A DNA stretch of 64,000 bases, from positions 62,001-126,000 of the forward strand of contig NZ_JAMSLS010000002.1 in assembly GCF_023806465.1 (NCBI RefSeq). Direction: 5' to 3'. Made by a program: the position numbers and the translations under genes. Origin of the DNA: Thermomicrobium sp. CFH 73360. GTDB taxonomy: Bacteria; Chloroflexota; Chloroflexia; Thermomicrobiales; Thermomicrobiaceae. The stretch's first letter is position 1. Each line of letters starts with the position of its first letter. Below, piece by piece: positions 27,625-38,028 of the stretch. A model generated the notes under the pieces. That model searched no databases and was not told the origin of the DNA. It saw only the letters and a program-made list of their open reading frames with translations.

Positions 27625-28632
27625 TTACTCTACCACAGCCCGAGCATCCCCGTCAAACGCTACTACCTGGTACTCCTGCACCTTCGTCAGCCGATGCTCT
27701 GCCTCAATGCGCCGAATCGTCCCTGTCCGCGATCGCATCACAATCGAGTGTGTGCGCGCACCGTGCCGTGTGAAGCGCACGCCATCCACAAGGTCTCCCG
27801 TCGTGATTCCCGTCATAGCGAAGAAGACGTTGTCGGAGCGTACCAGATCATCGGTAGTAAATACCCAGTCGAGCTCCAACCCCTGCTCAAGGGCTCGCTG
27901 GCGCTCCTCTTCGTCACGCGGGTAGAGCGTACACTGGATTGCGCCGCCCACGCACTTCAAGGCTGCCGCCGCAACCACCGCTTCTGGTGATCCCCCAATC
28001 CCCATTAAGACATCGACACCGGACTCCGGAAATGCGGTCATGACCGCTCCAGCGACGTCACCATCGGTGATCAGGCGGATACGCGCTCCAGCACGGCGAA
28101 TCTCTTCAATCAAAGCCTGATGGCGCGGACGATCCAACACAACAACCGTGAGAAGCCGAACACTCATCCGCTTCGCCTCGGCGATCCGGTGCAAGTTCTC
28201 CGTTGGCGAGAGACGGATGTCAATCGCATGGGCGGCCTCCGGCCCGACCGCGATCTTGTTCATGTAGACGATTCCTGGCGGGTAGTACATCGAACCACGC
28301 TCTGCCAACGCGACCACCGAGACCGCGCCTGGCATCCCGTTGGCACACAACCGTGTCCCATCGATCGGATCGACGGCAAGATCTCCCTCGGGCGGCTCGC
28401 CAGTTCCAACTTCCTCACCGATGTACAGCATCGGAGCTTGGTCCTTTTCCCCTTCTCCAATGACAACCACCCCCTTCATGTGCACGGTCGAGAGCATGCG
28501 CCGCATGGCGCGCACGGCAGCAGCATCCGCCGCGTTCTTGTCCCCACGTCCGACCCATTGGGCTGCCGCCAGCGCTGCTGCTTCCGTGGTGCGGACAAGT
28601 TCCATTGCCAGGTTACGATCCAGCTGATCCAT
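27625..28632 (-). CDS. glpX: Class II fructose-1,6-bisphosphatase
   Basis: A 335-residue metal-dependent phosphatase of gluconeogenesis. The Li-sensitive phosphatase signature is visible: [30 protein letters not shown] and [11 protein letters not shown] 28632 is preceded by AAAGGGGG. The start overlaps the end of the upstream helicase gene by 20 bases, implying coupling. GlpX enzymes in some lineages also act on sedoheptulose bisphosphate. Confidence 0.94.
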   Translation of the reverse strand: MDQLDRNLAMELVRTTEAAALAAAQWVGRGDKNAADAAAVRAMRRMLSTVHMKGVVVIGEGEKDQAPMLYIGEEVGTGEPPEGDLAVDPIDGTRLCANGMPGAVSVVALAERGSMYYPPGIVYMNKIAVGPEAAHAIDIRLSPTENLHRIAEAKRMSVRLLTVVVLDRPRHQALIEEIRRAGARIRLITDGDVAGAVMTAFPESGVDVLMGIGGSPEAVVAAAALKCVGGAIQCTLYPRDEEERQRALEQGLELDWVFTTDDLVRSDNVFFAMTGITTGDLVDGVRFTRHGARTHSIVMRSRTGTIRRIEAEHRLTKVQEYQVVAFDGDARAVVE

Positions 28633-31564
28633 TGCTTTGACCCCCTTTCCCACCGGCCGTACTCGCCGCAAGTCGGTCCTGTTGCCGAACTAACCACTCT
28701 TGCGCGAGTCGCGGAATCTGTGCTGTCGTCGTCCGTCGAATCGTGCACGGTGGCAGCGATTGGACAAACGACTGCCCGTAGCGACGTGTCACCATCCGTC
28801 GATCCAGTACGACACAGACACCATAATCCCGAGTGCTGCGGATCAGGCGGCCGAATCCCTGCTTAAAGCGCAACACGGCTTGCGGCACGGCGTACTCGTG
28901 GAACGGATCGGCGTACGCTTCACAGCGCGCCGCAAAGACTGGATCACTGGGCACCGCAAACGGCAGCTTGGCAATCACAAGGACACTCAGAGCTTCGCCG
29001 GGAACGTCTACTCCCTCCCACACCGCATTCGTCCCCAGGACCACTGTCTCGGGTCGGGCTTTGAGCCGTTCAACTAGCTGCCGTGGGCTCCCATCGATCC
29101 GCTGACCCAGCACCAGGATCCCCTCCTGTTCAAGCGGCCGCTTGATCGCCCGATAGGCCGCTTGGAGTGCGCTGTGTGAGGTGAAGAGCACCAACGCACG
29201 CCCACGTGTCGCCCGCAGGAGTCCGAGCAGGGTCTCGTTCACCTGCCGCTGATACCCTGGTTCCCCCGGCTCAGCAATATCCTCCGCCAAGCACAGCAAT
29301 GTTGAACTCGCATAGTCAAATGGCGAATCGACAACGAGCTCGTCCGCATCAGTAAGTCCCAGTTGCTCACGGATATACGCAAATGAGCGATCCACGGTCA
29401 ACGTCGCCGAGGTGAGAACACACGTCTCCAGACGAGAGAACAACAGCTCGTTGAGGAGCGAAGCGACCTGGAGTGGCGCCATGTTCAGACTGAGATGCGG
29501 TGGTTGCGCTCGCCACGTCAGCCAGTAAACACGTTCCGCTCGCGGAGCAAACAGCACCTCCTGGAGCCGATCATGCAGTTCCCGTGCTCGTCGCTCCAGC
29601 ACATCGAGCTCCGTCACCAATTCGCTTACCTCGTCCCGTACGGTCTCGGGAAGCTCGTCCACCCGTACACCGGCCCAGTGCAGCGCCGAACACACCGAGC
29701 GAAGATGCGTTGTTAGCGTCTGCCCGACCTCCTCGACCGCGCTCCACGTTGCCTCATGCCGTACACTTTGTGTGATCCGGACTTGCCGGTCATAGCTCCC
29801 ATTCTCCGCCGGGTGATGCTGCACGATATTCCCAAGCAGTAAGAACAAGCCTTCCGCCTGGTGGTGAAGTGCCTCCACACGCGGCCACCACTCCGTCAGT
29901 TTCTCACCCAATTCGCGAGCGAAGCCGCGCGCGGTTGCATCGGGGAGCGCTGCAAGGGCCGACCACAACTCGCCCAGTACGCCAGTAAATCGCCCGAGAT
30001 GGTCTAACCCGAGCACGCGCCGCACCAGTTCGCGCACATCCTCCTGTGCCACTTGAAAGCCAAACTGCTGGGTCGCCTCGTCAACCAAGTGATGCGCCTC
30101 GTCGATGATGAGGTGATGGTAGGGAGGGAGAACGCGACTTTCAGCAAGGAGATCCGAGAGCAAGAGCGCATGGTTGACAATCACGATGTGCGCACTCTCC
30201 GCCGTGGCTCGTGCCCGATACAGGAAACATTGATTCCGGCGATTGAACAAACAACGATGGGGTAGGCATGCCCCTTCCGACTCGGCGACTTGGGCCCACG
30301 CTGCCTGCTCCTCGCTCGTGAGATGGAGCTCGGCACGGTCACCGGTCTCAGTCTGCGGCAACCAGGCAGTAATTTTGGCAGCCAGAAGCGCCTCCGCACG
30401 GCTCTGAAACGGCTCGCGCTGTCGCAGAAACCAACGACGCAGACACAAGTAGTTCGAACGCCCCTTGAGAACAGTCGCTCGGAACTGCGCAGCCCGCGCC
30501 AATCGCGGATCCTCTTCGGCTGCCGTCTCGAGCGCACGTCGGAGGAGCGGCAAGTCCTTCGCGAAGAGCTGATCCTGGAGTGCCAGGGTGTCGGTCGAAA
30601 CGACGACGGTCTCACCCCGTTCCACCGCGTGGAACACTGCGGGCAGAAGATACGCCAGCGACTTGCCAGTACCCGTACCTGCCTCCACCAGGAGCTGGCC
30701 GCCTTCGTTCAATGTCCGAGCAACCGCCTGCGCCATCAGGATTTGCCCCGGACGGTGCTCGTACCCGGGCAGAGTCTGGGCGAATATCCCTGCCTGACCG
30801 TAAAGGTGACCAATCCACTCCGTATCCAGCTGAGGTATTCGCCCTGTGGGCTCCAAACGCGACGGACGCTCACGCGGCAACAGAAACACGAGTTCGGCCG
30901 CATGATGTACGCCAGGTACTGCCGTGCGCAGCCGCTCAGCCAACACTCCACCAAGCTGACCGATTCCCTGCTCTGCCAGTTCGCGATACACCGCCTCAAA
31001 GACATCCGATTCGGGCAAGCCAGCTTGGGTTGTGTAATCGGCAAGCCGGCGCAGTGTCTCAAGATCGTACTCCCGGAGCAGATCACACAGACCCAGAAAA
31101 ACCGCCATCGTCGTCTCGACATCAGCCATCGCCCGATGTTGCTGTGCGACCGAAATGCCGAGGCGTGCGGCGATACTCGCGAGCGAATAGGCAGGTAGAT
31201 CCGGTAATAGGATGGTCGCCAAGCGGAACGTATCGTAGACCGGATTCCGGAGCTCCAAGCCGTGGGCAGCAAGCATCTGGAGATCATATTCCGGTGACTG
31301 TCCGACGATCGGATAATTCCGCACGAACTGGCGCAGGCGCGGCGCAACGTGCGTAAAGATGGGTGCTCGTCGCAGATCACGCATCGTTAATCCGGTGAGG
31401 CTGGAGACCGAAAGCGGAACCGGACGCCGCGGCTGGACGAGCGTTTCGAACCGCTCGAGCACCTGCTCGTCGCGGAACTTGATCGCCGCCACCTCGATGA
31501 TCTCGTCTCGCTCCGGATCCATCCCCGTCGCCTCGATGTCGAGCGCGACGTAGATCCGCGCCAT
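28613..31564 (-). CDS. dinG: Exonuclease-DinG helicase fusion
   Basis: A 983-residue protein. Residues 1-170 are a DnaQ-like DEDDh 3'-5' exonuclease ([16 protein letters not shown], then [10 protein letters not shown] and [10 protein letters not shown]). Residues about 230-950 are an XPD/DinG superfamily-2 helicase with Walker [17 protein letters not shown] and DEAH (IIDEAHHL). Four cysteines ([15 protein letters not shown]) suit the Fe-S cluster of this family. The fused form is common outside gamma-proteobacteria and is linked to repair of recombination intermediates. ATG 31564 lies downstream of the peptidase stop; a longer start would overlap that gene. Confidence 0.93.
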   Translation of the reverse strand: MARIYVALDIEATGMDPERDEIIEVAAIKFRDEQVLERFETLVQPRRPVPLSVSSLTGLTMRDLRRAPIFTHVAPRLRQFVRNYPIVGQSPEYDLQMLAAHGLELRNPVYDTFRLATILLPDLPAYSLASIAARLGISVAQQHRAMADVETTMAVFLGLCDLLREYDLETLRRLADYTTQAGLPESDVFEAVYRELAEQGIGQLGGVLAERLRTAVPGVHHAAELVFLLPRERPSRLEPTGRIPQLDTEWIGHLYGQAGIFAQTLPGYEHRPGQILMAQAVARTLNEGGQLLVEAGTGTGKSLAYLLPAVFHAVERGETVVVSTDTLALQDQLFAKDLPLLRRALETAAEEDPRLARAAQFRATVLKGRSNYLCLRRWFLRQREPFQSRAEALLAAKITAWLPQTETGDRAELHLTSEEQAAWAQVAESEGACLPHRCLFNRRNQCFLYRARATAESAHIVIVNHALLLSDLLAESRVLPPYHHLIIDEAHHLVDEATQQFGFQVAQEDVRELVRRVLGLDHLGRFTGVLGELWSALAALPDATARGFARELGEKLTEWWPRVEALHHQAEGLFLLLGNIVQHHPAENGSYDRQVRITQSVRHEATWSAVEEVGQTLTTHLRSVCSALHWAGVRVDELPETVRDEVSELVTELDVLERRARELHDRLQEVLFAPRAERVYWLTWRAQPPHLSLNMAPLQVASLLNELLFSRLETCVLTSATLTVDRSFAYIREQLGLTDADELVVDSPFDYASSTLLCLAEDIAEPGEPGYQRQVNETLLGLLRATRGRALVLFTSHSALQAAYRAIKRPLEQEGILVLGQRIDGSPRQLVERLKARPETVVLGTNAVWEGVDVPGEALSVLVIAKLPFAVPSDPVFAARCEAYADPFHEYAVPQAVLRFKQGFGRLIRSTRDYGVCVVLDRRMVTRRYGQSFVQSLPPCTIRRTTTAQIPRLAQEWLVRQQDRLAASTAGGKGGQSNGSAGS

Positions 31565-31593
31565 GTCTTTCGACACCTCTCGCTCGATTCCGT

Positions 31594-32718
31594 TCAGGAA
31601 ACAGGGAAACGTTCGACGAGCCAAACCAATTGCATGAGGCCGAGCTCAAGCGGAGCGACGTCAATCGTTTCCTCAACAGTGTGGCTTCCTCGCCCGCGCG
31701 TCAGCCCGAGACACACCGCCGGAATGCCGACGGCGATCGCCGCATTCGCGTCGGTACTTGATGCGTCGAGAACTGGCTCGATCCCCAACTCACGAAGGAT
31801 TTTCATCGTCTCACGCACCAGCGGGACATCGACCGGCGTCTCGCCCGACGGCCGCTCACCCAAGAGCTCGAGTTCCACCGTGATGCTGGAAGAACGGTGA
31901 CGTTCGCAGATCTCTTCAACCGTCCGACGGAGTCTCTCAAGTTCCCGTCCATCGATCGAGCGGAGATCGACGACTGCCTGCGCTAGCGGTGCGATGGTGT
32001 TGACGGAGACTCCTCCCTCGATCGTACCAACATTGTACGTTGTCTTGGGCGAACGCGGCACCGGCATCTCTGTCAAGGCGCAGAGAATTCGCACGAGCTC
32101 GTGGATTGCGCTTGGAGTACCAAAGTTCCCCCAACTGTGCCCGCCTGGCCCGCGAACGATGATACGCAATCGGACCGATCCTACTGCCACGTTGGTGACT
32201 CGTCCGAGATTGTGCCCTTCAACCGCGACCACCGCACCAAGTTCCGGTCCGAACCGCTCGATCAGCGCACGCATGCCTCTGAGGTTCCCGAGGCCTTCCT
32301 CACCCACATCGGCCGCCAAGAGCAGATCCCCGGACGTCCGCACCGCCAGTGCATCCAGGAGCTCCCAAAGAATGACGAGTGCTGCCACCCCCAGGGCGTT
32401 ATCGCCGATGCCTGGCCCGCGGACCCAGGTATCTCCACGCTCAATTGTGAGTGGTGTCTCACGCGGGAAGACGGTATCCAAGTGTGCTGCGAGGAGCAGA
32501 CTGCGCCCACGCCCCTCTCCCTGGCGACGCACAATCACGTTCCCAACCGCATCCAACTCTGGCTGGGCACCCCGTTGCTCGAAGAGTTCGGCCACGAAGC
32601 GCGCTCGGTCCCACTCCTCGAAAGTTGGCGCCGGCACTGTGGCAATCTGGCAGGCAAGGTGAATTGTGCGGTCTACTGCGCTTCTCACCAGCGCTCGCGC
32701 GTCGCGGCGTGTTTCCAT
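31594..32718 (-). CDS. M20-family metallopeptidase
   Basis: A 374-residue zinc-dependent peptidase or deacylase. Metal-ligand motifs are LLLAAHLDTVFP, GPGIGDNALGVAALV and a double-Glu DVGEEGLGN. A dimerisation domain with GPGGHSWGNFG follows, then the last His in TRGRGSHTVEETID. It resembles PepT-like tripeptidases. It heads a leftward run with the exonuclease-helicase and glpX, 29 bases before the former. Confidence 0.88.
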   Translation of the reverse strand: METRRDARALVRSAVDRTIHLACQIATVPAPTFEEWDRARFVAELFEQRGAQPELDAVGNVIVRRQGEGRGRSLLLAAHLDTVFPRETPLTIERGDTWVRGPGIGDNALGVAALVILWELLDALAVRTSGDLLLAADVGEEGLGNLRGMRALIERFGPELGAVVAVEGHNLGRVTNVAVGSVRLRIIVRGPGGHSWGNFGTPSAIHELVRILCALTEMPVPRSPKTTYNVGTIEGGVSVNTIAPLAQAVVDLRSIDGRELERLRRTVEEICERHRSSSITVELELLGERPSGETPVDVPLVRETMKILRELGIEPVLDASSTDANAAIAVGIPAVCLGLTRGRGSHTVEETIDVAPLELGLMQLVWLVERFPVS

Positions 32719-32814
32719 ACTCCCCGTCCAGGTTCACACGGGCATCCATTAGCGGCAGTGTACCAAGCGAGACGCGTTTCGTCCCCTCCGTTCCAGAAGG
32801 ACGAAGCCCTCATC

Positions 32815-32844
32815 TTGTGAGAGATCCGTCTTCCAGCGTACACT
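32815..32844 (+). promoter_or_regulatory. Predicted promoter of the sdh operon
   Basis: TTGTGA (32815-32820) and TACACT (32839-32844) lie 18 bases apart, about 70 bases before sdhC. Confidence 0.5.
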
Positions 32845-32911
32845 TTCGGGTGGTATCCGCGCTTACGTCCTCGCCCCGTGGTACCCGCGTTGCAGGTGAG
32901 GAGGCAAACGG

Positions 32912-33337
32912 GTGACGACCGAGACGATGCGCGACGTTCACCGGGCAACGACTCGCGGGATCACTGCTTATCGCGGATATCGTCCCCCACCTGGAATGAT
33001 CTCGTGGGCATTGCATCGGATTACTGGTCTTGGTGTGCTGCTGTTCTTGCTGCTGCATATCGTCGATATCTTCCTTGTCAACTACGGTCCGGACACGTTT
33101 AACGAACTCCTCTTTTTATATCGCCACCCTGTGTTCCGCATTGGCGAGATCATTCTCGTTGCCGGACTGTACTATCATGCGGCCAATGGAGTACGCATCA
33201 TCTTGATCGATTTCTGGCCAGCAGCCTATCGCTATGAGCGGCAGCTCTTCTATGGCGTGATTGCAGTGTTCCTTGCTGGATTTCTTCCAACGGCTTTCTT
33301 GATGATTCGCGCAATGCTTCAAGCGGGAGGTGCCTAA
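32912..33337 (+). CDS. sdhC: Succinate dehydrogenase cytochrome b subunit
   Basis: A 141-residue membrane anchor with three helices. LHRITGLGVLLFLLLHIVDIF and YYHAANGVRI supply conserved residues and candidate heme-b histidines. It transfers electrons from the iron-sulfur subunit to quinone. The start is GTG with GAGGAGG upstream. With SdhD it gives four candidate axial histidines, consistent with a two-heme anchor (inference). Confidence 0.93.
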   Translation: MTTETMRDVHRATTRGITAYRGYRPPPGMISWALHRITGLGVLLFLLLHIVDIFLVNYGPDTFNELLFLYRHPVFRIGEIILVAGLYYHAANGVRIILIDFWPAAYRYERQLFYGVIAVFLAGFLPTAFLMIRAMLQAGGA

Positions 33338-33338
33338 G

Positions 33339-33752
33339 ATGGCAGCCGTACGACCCCACATTGGTCGCGAACGACCATCGGGTGGATTTGAGCTGTACTC
33401 TTGGTACTTCTTCCGCGTGAGTGGTCTACTCCTCATTTTCCTCGCCATTGGCCACGTTGTCATTATGCACGTCATCAATACTGTTGATGAGATCGATTGG
33501 CAATTTGTGGCCGACCGCTGGAATTCACCATTCTGGCGCGCCTATGACTGGCTGATGCTCTTCCTTGCACTCCTGCATGGGCTCAATGGAGCACGCTTGG
33601 CAGTCGACGACTACATTCGGCCCCAGGGGTGGCGTGTGCTGGCGCACTCGATCCTTTGGACACTGGCAATCGTCTTCCTCATCATCGGCTCGATTGCCGT
33701 TCTGACCTTCGATCCCAGTCGCTTCGAGACACTCGCACAGGCAGGGGGTTGA
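33339..33752 (+). CDS. sdhD: Succinate dehydrogenase membrane anchor subunit
   Basis: A 137-residue protein with three membrane helices and histidines in IGHVVIMHVI and LLHGLNGARL. ATG 33339 is placed after GGAGG; a GTG nine bases earlier would overlap sdhC. It lies 1 base after the sdhC stop and 3 bases before sdhA. Confidence 0.88.
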   Translation: MAAVRPHIGRERPSGGFELYSWYFFRVSGLLLIFLAIGHVVIMHVINTVDEIDWQFVADRWNSPFWRAYDWLMLFLALLHGLNGARLAVDDYIRPQGWRVLAHSILWTLAIVFLIIGSIAVLTFDPSRFETLAQAGG

Positions 33753-33755
33753 ACG

Positions 33756-35480
33756 ATGTACCACCGCTTCGATGCCGTCATCGTCGGTGCCGGTGGCGCA
33801 GGCTTGATGGCCGCAGCCCAGCTAGCCGGACAGTGTAACGTTGCGGTCATCAGCAAGTTGTATCCTGTCCGCTCACACACCGGGGCCGCGCAAGGGGGGA
33901 TCGCCGCCGCTCTTGGGAATGTCGAAGAGGATCACTGGATCTGGCACATGTTCGATACCGTGAAGGGCGGCGATTATCTCGTCGACCAGGATGCGGCGGA
34001 GGTGCTTGCTCGTGAGGCGATCGACGCCATCATCGAGCTCGAGCACTGGGGTTTCCCCTTCAACCGGACCCCGGACGGCCGAATTGACCAACGCCGTTTC
34101 GGTGGGCATACCCGCAATTTCGGCGAAGGACCGGTTCGGCGCGCCTGTTACGCTGCCGATCGAACCGGACACATGATTCTGCAGACGCTGTACCAGACTG
34201 CTCTCAAGAAGCAGGTTACCTTTTTCGACGAGTTCATGATGCTCGATCTCTTGCTGACCGACGGCGTCTGTACCGGCGTCGTTGCCATGGACATTGAAAC
34301 AGGTGAGTTACATATCTTTCACGCGAAAGCTGTCCTCTTGGCCACGGGTGGGTTTGGACGTGTCTATAAGGTCACGAGTAACGCGCTCGCGGCCACAGGC
34401 GATGGAGTCGCTATCGCGTTCCGGCGCGGTATCCCGCTTGAGGACATGGAGTTCTACCAGTTCCATCCCACCGGGATCTACAAGATGGGCATCCTCCTCT
34501 CCGAAGCCTGCCGCGGCGAAGGGGGAATCCTGCGGAACGGGCTTGGCGAGCGCTTCATGGAACGCTACGCGCCGACACTCCTCGATCTTGCCCCGCGAGA
34601 CATGGTCTCGCGAGCCATTTATCAGGAGATCCGCGCTGGGCGCGGGGTCGATGGCAAAGACTATGTTTGGCTCGATCTAACACATCTCCCACCCGAAGTG
34701 ATTGAGACCAAGCTTCCAGATATCACTGACTTCGTCCGGACGTATCTCGGACTCGACCCGGTCAAAGATCTGATCCCTATTCAGCCGACCGCCCACTATG
34801 CCATGGGCGGCATTCCTACCGACGTCGATGGTCGTGTGACCATCGACGAGCAGAACACCCCGATTCCAGGACTCTATGCCGCAGGCGAGTGTGCCTGCGT
34901 GAGCGTCCATGGCGCAAACCGCCTTGGCACGAACTCGCTTGTTGACCTCGTTGTGTTTGGCCGCCGTGCCGGCCGACATATGCTCACCTTCGTGCAGGAG
35001 AACGACTTCCATCCGCTGTCTAAGGAACCTGACTACCGCGCCCGGGCGGAGGTGGAATGGATTCTTGAGAACGAGGGAACCGAGCGCGTGGCAACGCTTC
35101 GAGCGGAACTGCAGGAGGCAATGATGACCGATGCCGGCGTCTTCCGTACCGGTGACGGGCTCAAGCGCCTCCAGCAGAAGCTTGGCGAGCTGCGAACGCG
35201 ATACAGTCAGATCCGCATCGACGACAAGTGTCGCACCTTCAACATGGAGTTGGTCGAGGCCATCGAACTCGGTTTCCTCCTCGACTGTGCCGAAGCGATC
35301 GCGGCCTCCGCACTCGCGCGCGAGGAGAGCCGCGGCGCGCACTACCGCGAGGACTTCCCAGCACGCGACGACGCGAACTGGCTCAAGCACACGCTGATTG
35401 CACGGACGTCGGGAGGGCTGCAGCTCTCCTATAAGCCGGTTGTAATCACCCGGTTCGAGCCGAAGGAGCGGGTGTACTGA
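33756..35480 (+). CDS. sdhA: Succinate dehydrogenase flavoprotein subunit
   Basis: A 574-residue FAD protein that oxidises succinate to fumarate. It has the N-terminal FAD motif [16 protein letters not shown], the covalent-FAD histidine in SHTGAAQGG, the substrate motif [15 protein letters not shown] and the [16 protein letters not shown] segment. It is slightly shorter than the E. coli enzyme but complete. Confidence 0.97.
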   Translation: MYHRFDAVIVGAGGAGLMAAAQLAGQCNVAVISKLYPVRSHTGAAQGGIAAALGNVEEDHWIWHMFDTVKGGDYLVDQDAAEVLAREAIDAIIELEHWGFPFNRTPDGRIDQRRFGGHTRNFGEGPVRRACYAADRTGHMILQTLYQTALKKQVTFFDEFMMLDLLLTDGVCTGVVAMDIETGELHIFHAKAVLLATGGFGRVYKVTSNALAATGDGVAIAFRRGIPLEDMEFYQFHPTGIYKMGILLSEACRGEGGILRNGLGERFMERYAPTLLDLAPRDMVSRAIYQEIRAGRGVDGKDYVWLDLTHLPPEVIETKLPDITDFVRTYLGLDPVKDLIPIQPTAHYAMGGIPTDVDGRVTIDEQNTPIPGLYAAGECACVSVHGANRLGTNSLVDLVVFGRRAGRHMLTFVQENDFHPLSKEPDYRARAEVEWILENEGTERVATLRAELQEAMMTDAGVFRTGDGLKRLQQKLGELRTRYSQIRIDDKCRTFNMELVEAIELGFLLDCAEAIAASALAREESRGAHYREDFPARDDANWLKHTLIARTSGGLQLSYKPVVITRFEPKERVY

Positions 35481-35481
35481 C

Positions 35482-36177
35482 ATGCAGGTGACATTGCGTA
35501 TCCAGCGGTTCAATCCCGAGACCGACTCGAAGCCGTACTATCGTGAGTACACCGTCGAGGTCGAGCCGACCGATCGCGTCCTCGATGCGCTCAATTACAT
35601 CAAGTGGTACCAAGACGGAACGCTCACTTTTCGTCGGAGTTGCGCGCACGGCGTCTGCGGTTCCGATGCGATGCGTATTAATGGTCGGAACCGGCTCGCC
35701 TGTAAGGTGCTCATTAAGGATCTCGGCCCAAAGATCACTATCGAGCCCCTCTTGGGCTTCCGAATCATCCGTGATCTCGTCGTCGACATGGAGCCATTTT
35801 TTGCACAGTATCGCGGTGTCATGCCGTATCTTATCAATGATGAACCACCACCGGTTCGTGAGCGCCTGCAGTCTCCGGAAGAGCGGGCAATCTACGACGA
35901 CACGACGAAGTGTATTCTTTGTGCCTGTTGCACCGCCGCCTGTCCTATTTTCTGGACGACCGAGTGGCTTGGGCCAGCCGCCATTGTCAATGCACACCGG
36001 TTCCTCTTCGATTCCCGTGACCGGGCAGCAGAGGAGCGCCTCGCCATTCTTAACCAAAAGTTCGGCGTGTGGCGGTGCAGGACGATCTTCAACTGCACCG
36101 AGGCATGCCCACGAGGCATCCAAGTCACCAACGCAATTGAGCAAGTCAAGCGACGCATCCTCTTCGAACAGAGCTAA
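35482..36177 (+). CDS. sdhB: Succinate dehydrogenase iron-sulfur subunit
   Basis: A 231-residue subunit with three clusters. [2Fe-2S]: CAHGVCGSDAM plus a later Cys, with Asp in the third position, as in E. coli SdhB. [4Fe-4S]: CILCACCTAACP. [3Fe-4S]: CRTIFNCTEACPRGI (first Cys upstream). It is only 1 base from sdhA. Electrons pass from FAD through these clusters to the SdhCD anchor. Confidence 0.96.
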   Translation: MQVTLRIQRFNPETDSKPYYREYTVEVEPTDRVLDALNYIKWYQDGTLTFRRSCAHGVCGSDAMRINGRNRLACKVLIKDLGPKITIEPLLGFRIIRDLVVDMEPFFAQYRGVMPYLINDEPPPVRERLQSPEERAIYDDTTKCILCACCTAACPIFWTTEWLGPAAIVNAHRFLFDSRDRAAEERLAILNQKFGVWRCRTIFNCTEACPRGIQVTNAIEQVKRRILFEQS

Positions 36178-36189
36178 CGGGGGTTCCGC

Positions 36190-36663
36190 ATGCAAAACCC
36201 GTTTGACTGGGAGTACCTCACGGCACCACTGTGGCAAACGCCAACATGGGGACCACTTTCTATCGCGTACGTCGCTCTCTTTAGCCTCGGTTTCCTTGTT
36301 TGCTTGTGGCTCTACAACGATCCGCGGCGGCTGATCCGCAAACGCGATCCGCTGCTCGCCCAGTTCCTGCAGCGAATCGCTGGCTGGGGACTTGTCGTGT
36401 TTGGGATTGGCCTTTTCTTCTTCCTCTTCCGGCTCGGGCGCATAAGCGCTTTCAACCTCTCTATGCGTATCTGGCTCTATCTGAGTACGCTGCTCGCTGT
36501 TGTGTGGGCAGCTTATGCCGGGCACGTCCTGGTTCGCGTGTATCCGCCTCTCGCTCGGCAACGCGCTCAAGAACTCCGCCGGAAGCAATACGCGACGATC
36601 CCCAAACACACACCGCGACGGCGAGTTTCAACGGCCAAGTCCGCAACTCGCAAGTCACGCTGA
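36190..36663 (+). CDS. Membrane protein at the end of the sdh operon
   Basis: A 157-residue protein with three predicted helices (about 22-42, 64-86 and 93-113) and a basic Lys/Arg/Ser/Thr tail of about 40 residues. The family is not recognised. It sits 12 bases after sdhB with no terminator between, so it belongs to the sdh transcript. A role in complex assembly is a guess from position only. Confidence 0.65.
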   Translation: MQNPFDWEYLTAPLWQTPTWGPLSIAYVALFSLGFLVCLWLYNDPRRLIRKRDPLLAQFLQRIAGWGLVVFGIGLFFFLFRLGRISAFNLSMRIWLYLSTLLAVVWAAYAGHVLVRVYPPLARQRAQELRRKQYATIPKHTPRRRVSTAKSATRKSR

Positions 36664-36679
36664 ATTGAGCAAAACAGGC

Positions 36680-36710
36680 GGGCCGTCGCGAAGGGATCCC
36701 GCGACGGCCC
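36680..36710 (-). terminator. Terminator of SRP RNA, possibly bidirectional
   Basis: An 11-bp stem (36680-36690 with 36700-36710) with a 9-base loop. On the minus strand it is followed by GCCTGTTTTGC, placing it just after the SRP RNA. On the plus strand it closes the sdh operon without a U-tract. Confidence 0.7.
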
Positions 36711-36716
36711 GATGAA

Positions 36717-36990
<274 letters not shown>

Positions 36991-36994
36991 ATTC

Positions 36995-37024
36995 AGTATA
37001 GCGTTCCCCCTCTCGTACAGGCAA
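36995..37024 (-). promoter_or_regulatory. Promoter of SRP RNA
   Basis: TTGCCT (37019-37024) and TATACT (36995-37000) lie 18 bases apart on the minus strand. The predicted start agrees with the 5' end expected from the terminal helix. Confidence 0.65.
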
Positions 37025-37224
37025 TGCACGCATACCCCCTGCCTCCTCGGGGAGCAATGCGATTCACGCGTACTCCCCCAGAGCGCCCAACTCTTGAAAA
37101 CACATCCAGCCAATCCGCAACAAGCTGCTTGCTGAAAGCTCGGAGTCACTCTTTGGGCTAGCCCCCGCCCGCTTTCGTCGCCTCAAACCGCCGGGCTCAA
37201 TTGACTCAGTTCCGGGTATCGGGA

Positions 37225-37253
37225 TTGACAGCGATGAATCTTCGAGTTATCAT
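37225..37253 (+). promoter_or_regulatory. Near-consensus promoter without an assigned gene
   Basis: TTGACA (37225-37230) and TATCAT (37248-37253) are separated by 17 bases. About 100 bases downstream is a 10-bp hairpin. No recognisable protein gene follows, so an untranslated RNA or short peptide transcript is possible. Confidence 0.5.
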
Positions 37254-37356
37254 TCCCATGGAAATCCGTACGTACAGCGTCCGAACGACCACAGACGACC
37301 GGCGCATCCGTTGTTATTTCGCTCCGTTCGACCACTTCTCCCTCCCTCCCTGTACC

Positions 37357-37380
37357 CGGGGCCGTCATACGACGGCCCCG
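37357..37380 (+). terminator. Hairpin 100 bases after an orphan promoter
   Basis: CGGGGCCGTC pairs with GACGGCCCCG around a 4-base loop and is followed by TTCTCT. It could end a transcript of about 120-130 bases from the 37225 promoter. Confidence 0.5.
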
Positions 37381-37800
37381 TTCTCTGCCGGCCCGCAAGC
37401 GGAGGGCGTCAGAACTCCCCATTTGTATGGAAGGTCCCAGACCTTTCGCCTTCTCCTGAGGAGATCAGCCGGTCTACCGGGAGAGTTGCGGATATCGGCT
37501 TCATGTCGACACACAGCTCTGATGCGCACAGGCGGAGCTCCTCCCTCGCATCGACCAACCGATAGACGGGGCCAGTGAGACTGCGCCTTGCCTGCCCAGT
37601 GTGCTGTTGTTGTCAGAGCCGTTTCACCCGGGAGCCGGTTGAGGTCAAACGCTGTACTGGTCAGCGGATGACTCGTGGCCACCTACGCCATAGGGGATCT
37701 GCTCCAGAAAATCCGGAGAAGCTCCACGTGATTCTCAGCTCGAGCGAAAGCGATCCACACAGACCGCCAACGGACCGGAATGTGGCAGGAGGACGCTAAA
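37381..37800. other. No recognisable gene
   Basis: About 420 bases between the orphan hairpin and the terminator cluster. Open frames here lack ribosome sites and family resemblance. I checked for RNase P, tmRNA and tRNA signatures by eye and saw none. Confidence 0.4.
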
Positions 37801-37806
37801 AACGCA

Positions 37807-37834
37807 GGGGGCAGTGGTAGATCCCACTGCCCCC
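37807..37834 (-). terminator. Rho-independent terminator downstream of the ArsR-like gene
   Basis: An 11-bp stem (GGGGGCAGTGG/CCACTGCCCCC) is followed on the minus strand by TGCGTTTTT. It is 170 bases beyond the stop of the regulator gene. Confidence 0.8.
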
Positions 37835-37842
37835 ACAGAAAA

Positions 37843-38028
37843 GACGAAGGGGACTAGAGTCCCCGTCGTCGCGCGAGCCGATCGCCGAAGGAGGGCGATC
37901 ACAGTTCGACCGGGGCCGAGACCGACCGAACTGGGTGCGGGTCGTTCTGAGGGACGCGATCCCGGTGCGGGATCGCGGAAGAGGGCAGTTAGAGGAGGTG
38001 CCTGGCCTCACCCGACGGCGGGGTGAGG
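37843..38028 (-). repeat. Run of five inverted repeats in the regulator's 3' region
   Basis: Consecutive stems, in window order: GGGGAC/GTCCCC with outer GACGA/TCGTC (37843-37870), GATCGCC/GGCGATC (37880-37900), CAGTTCG/CGAACTG (37902-37933), CGCGATCCC/GGGATCGCG (37955-37977) and CCTCACCC/GGGTGAGG (38006-38028, over the stop codon). Together with the terminator at 37807 they would form a heavily structured 3' RNA. Confidence 0.7.

Noticed and set aside
37365..37682. 105-codon minus-strand frame in the gap after the SRP RNA
   Set aside because: No ribosome site or family resemblance, and its 3' end runs into a hairpin.
37001..37800. RNase P RNA or tmRNA in the gene-free region
   Set aside because: The conserved core segments of these RNAs, and a T-arm for tmRNA, are not found.
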